The position numbers and the translations under genes were made by a program. The notes beneath the pieces were generated by a model that was not told where the DNA came from, made no database searches, and was given only the letters and a program-made list of their open reading frames with translations. This document shows positions 61,946 through 64,000 of a stretch of DNA of 64,000 nt, one piece after another (within the stretch, counting starts at the first letter, position 1; each line of letters starts with the position of its first letter). Source of the DNA: Fontibacterium abundans (GTDB lineage Bacteria; Pseudomonadota; Alphaproteobacteria; Pelagibacterales; Pelagibacteraceae); the NCBI GenBank assembly GCA_965235095.1, contig OZ249405.1; one strand, given 5' to 3'.

Positions 61946-62847
61946 TTAATCTTAAAAAAATTTTTATTAGCTAAAATTATTCCTACTAAGACAAAAAATC
62001 CACCAATCCAATGAAAGTTATATAATTTTTCATTAAATAAAAAATAACCATACAAAGCACTATAAATTGGCATCATATAAACCGTCAGACCAGTAAGACT
62101 GGCACCAAGATATTTTTGTAATTTTGCATACATTTGAAATGCAATAATTCCTGGAAAAATGGCAGCAATAATTACCCAAAAATAAAAATCTTTATTAAAT
62201 ACAGTTGTATAAAAATATTTTTCCTCAATATAATACATTGGGGCAAGACAAATAGTTCCTGCTAAAGCCATTAATGTAAATTTAGTAAATAAATCAAATT
62301 TACTTTTCCAATGCATTAAATACACGGAATATATAGCCCAACTTATCATTGCTCCTAAAATCCATAGATCACCTTTAGTAAATGATAAGTTAATTAAATT
62401 TTTAAACTGACCGTTACAAACAATTATAAGAACGCCAAATAGACAACATAAAGTTCCAAACAATTGAAGTTTGGTAATTTTTTCTCGATAAAATATTACT
62501 GAGATTAAAATTATAAATATAGGAGATGCTGAATAGATAATCCCCATATTTATAACCGTTGTTGTAAGTCCGCTTATGTAAGGAAAAGCTCCACAAAAAG
62601 TAAAACCGGTAAGACCTAATATTAAAAGTTTAGGTGCTTCAGATATTAAGTCTTTAAAATTTTTTCTAATTGATGGAAAAACGAAGGGTAGGAAAATTAA
62701 AAACGCAAGTAACCACCTCCAAAAAGCAAGGGATACTGGAGGAATAAAACCTGAAGCACCTCTTGCAATAGCTAGATTGCTAGTCATAAAAATGGGCTGA
62801 GCAAATAATAAAAAGAAAGCGAAAATCGAAACTTCTTTTTTTTTCAA
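61942..62847 (-). CDS. EamA/DMT-superfamily permease
   Basis: A 301-residue protein with ten membrane helices in two repeated EamA halves (FWRWLLAFLIFLPFVF in the first; GTICLAPMYYIEEKYF and LTGLTVYMMPIYSALYGY in the second). Such proteins export or import small metabolites, but substrates cannot be predicted. It lies upstream of the dehydrogenase gene and overlaps it by 4 bp. Confidence 0.85.
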   Translation of the reverse strand: MKKKEVSIFAFFLLFAQPIFMTSNLAIARGASGFIPPVSLAFWRWLLAFLIFLPFVFPSIRKNFKDLISEAPKLLILGLTGFTFCGAFPYISGLTTTVINMGIIYSASPIFIILISVIFYREKITKLQLFGTLCCLFGVLIIVCNGQFKNLINLSFTKGDLWILGAMISWAIYSVYLMHWKSKFDLFTKFTLMALAGTICLAPMYYIEEKYFYTTVFNKDFYFWVIIAAIFPGIIAFQMYAKLQKYLGASLTGLTVYMMPIYSALYGYFLFNEKLYNFHWIGGFFVLVGIILANKNFFKIK

Positions 62848-62865
62848 AGATATTTAAAGAAAAAT

Positions 62866-63057
62866 TTATTTTTTTATTTTTTTAATATGATCATAGGCAT
62901 CATATAAAAAAAAACCCAAACTAAGAACTAAAACTGACCAAACGGGTATTGATGCTGAAAAAGTAATAATTGGTGACTTGGTTATGCTTGTTGCTATCTG
63001 ATAAAAAAACCATGAAACTGAAATTACACCGATGATGATACTTAAAGTTCTAATCAT
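62866..63057 (-). CDS. Small two-helix membrane protein, unknown function
   Basis: A 63-residue protein with two hydrophobic segments (about 3-22 and 33-52) and a Lys-rich C-terminus. It overlaps the amidase stop by 4 bp and is followed 18 bp later by the EamA gene, so it fits an operon. I do not recognise the family. A real gene is supported by the tight ATGA-type overlap and hydrophobic pattern. Confidence 0.6.
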   Translation of the reverse strand: MIRTLSIIIGVISVSWFFYQIATSITKSPIITFSASIPVWSVLVLSLGFFLYDAYDHIKKIKK

Positions 63058-64000
63058 TTTGTTTTATTTTTTTTTAAAAGCCAATTAGCGGTTTGCAATA
63101 ATCTAGCATCATCTAGTTTCTCACCAACTAACTGAACCCCTAAGGGTAATTTATCAGGTCCATTTATTAATGGCAATGTAATTGCTGGCATTCCTAAGTA
63201 AGTCCAAGTTGTGCAAAACTCCGGGCTTCCCGTATATGAAAGTCCCTTTGGTGGATAACCTGTAGTTGAGGGAGTAATGATCGCGTGGTAGTGATGGAAT
63301 GCTTCTTTGAAAGTGTCATAGATAATTGCCATTTGATCAACCGCTTCAGCATAGTCTTTTGCTTTATAAGAAAGACCTCGTTCAATAGCCTCGATCATTT
63401 TTTTTCCTATTTTTTTTTTATGTTTTTCATAAGTAGATAAAAAATTATAAGCCATATCTGTTTCATGAATTATTTTATGATAATCAAAAATCTTCTCAAA
63501 ATAACTAGGATTTGAATAAACTGTTACTTGTTTGTCAATTTTTTTAAGAAACTTTTCAAAATCTTTTTTTGCAACTTCATCTAAATTTTTCCATTTAGCA
63601 GTTGCGATAAAAATTAATTTTGGCTCAAAAAAAGGTTTTGCTTGAACACGATTTAAAAAGTCTTCCGTTGGAAAAGAAATAGTTGATTTATCTTCAAGGT
63701 CTTTTTGGATAATGACTGATGAGCAAAGCGCAACATCCTCAACATTTCTTGCAATCACTCCAACTTGATCTAAAAGAAAAGATTGTCTTAAGACTCCATC
63801 TCTTGAGACTAAACCATAGGTTGGTTTATAACCCACCACCCCACAATAAGAAGCAGGACGTATTGTTGAGCCGTTAGTTTGTGAACCTATTGCAAGTGGC
63901 GCCATGAAAGAAGCAACAGCTGCTGCTGAACCACTGGAAGAACCGCCTGGAGTTCTTGAGTAATCATGAGGATTAGTAGTTTTCCCAGGATCAAAGTATG
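63054..64000 (-). CDS. Amidase (GatA-like amidase signature family), 5' truncated by window
   Basis: The reading frame continues to the window edge; about 315 codons are present. The amidase signature is intact: GGSSSGSAAAVA (63908-63943) precedes MAPLAIGSQTNGSTIRPAS, which contains the cis-Ser and the nucleophile serine of the Ser-Ser-Lys triad; the lysine would be upstream, outside. ITPSTTGYPPKGLSYTGSPEF and GMPAITLPL are typical C-terminal parts. No gatB or gatC is visible beside it, so it is more likely a metabolic amidase than the GatCAB subunit. Confidence 0.85.
   Translation of the reverse strand, partial: YFDPGKTTNPHDYSRTPGGSSSGSAAAVASFMAPLAIGSQTNGSTIRPASYCGVVGYKPTYGLVSRDGVLRQSFLLDQVGVIARNVEDVALCSSVIIQKDLEDKSTISFPTEDFLNRVQAKPFFEPKLIFIATAKWKNLDEVAKKDFEKFLKKIDKQVTVYSNPSYFEKIFDYHKIIHETDMAYNFLSTYEKHKKKIGKKMIEAIERGLSYKAKDYAEAVDQMAIIYDTFKEAFHHYHAIITPSTTGYPPKGLSYTGSPEFCTTWTYLGMPAITLPLINGPDKLPLGVQLVGEKLDDARLLQTANWLLKKNKTK

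Noticed and set aside
1..64000. Search for CRISPR, insertion sequences, prophage, toxin-antitoxin or defence islands
   Set aside because: No spaced direct repeats, transposase, integrase or defence-type genes seen; gene order is core chromosomal throughout.

Overview
This window looks like a stretch of core chromosome from a streamlined, very AT-rich alphaproteobacterium. The best guess is the SAR11 group (Pelagibacterales). The evidence is compositional (AT-rich, Lys/Asn/Ile-heavy proteins, almost no intergenic DNA, many 1-4 nt gene overlaps) and from content: CycM-type membrane cytochrome c, HIG1 protein, COQ7, CarD, a 7Fe ferredoxin, the F1 operon without F0, sdhCDAB next to mdh-sucCDAB-lpd, and a SAM-II riboswitch on metW. 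The species was not determined. I see no insertion sequence, prophage, CRISPR array, toxin-antitoxin pair or integrase, and no interval above 300 bp without a gene.

Layout. 1-1890 (minus): start of dnaX, the small SRP RNA, pheA, kdsB. 1997-9122 (plus): cytochrome c, AmpG permease, EF-hand protein, NlpC/P60 peptidase, a candidate structured RNA, a SUV3-like helicase, ferredoxin and CarD. 9176-16000: a 31-residue basic protein, tRNA-Arg, an acyl-CoA synthetase, two paralogous VTT/DedA membrane proteins around tRNA-Leu, dsbB-coq7, an HNH protein, an esterase, HIG1 and a TlpA-like thioredoxin. 16007-23047: argH, a small lipoprotein, lysA, plsC; tyrA and hisC on the other strand; metW with its riboswitch; gloB. 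23130-30172 (plus): rplU-rpmA, obgE-proB-proA-nadD-rsfS-rlmH-ctpA-rppH. 30169-37016 (minus): atpHAGDC with priA upstream. 37068-37727: transaldolase.

37724-58337 is a single 20.6 kb block on the minus strand with no gap over 59 bp. Read in transcription order it is ffh, rpsP, trmD, rplS, leuC, leuD, leuB, asd, sdhC, sdhD, sdhA, sdhB, mmsA, mdh, sucC, sucD, sucA, sucB, lpd. It joins co-translational targeting and ribosome proteins, leucine and aspartate-family synthesis, and most of the lower TCA cycle. A well-formed promoter sits in the 59-bp gap before mmsA, and a three-hairpin leader precedes ffh. 58516-60261 is dapF-ftsY; 60258-64000 (minus) holds a hydrolase, a beta-hydroxyacid dehydrogenase, an EamA permease, a small membrane protein and a truncated amidase.

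The genes are mostly housekeeping. The points of interest are regulatory RNAs (SAM-II on an apparently orphan metW, the ffh leader, the 5273-5348 element), small unannotated genes, and the packing: five convergent gene pairs share a four-base block containing both stop codons. I did not find a convincing undescribed multi-gene system.
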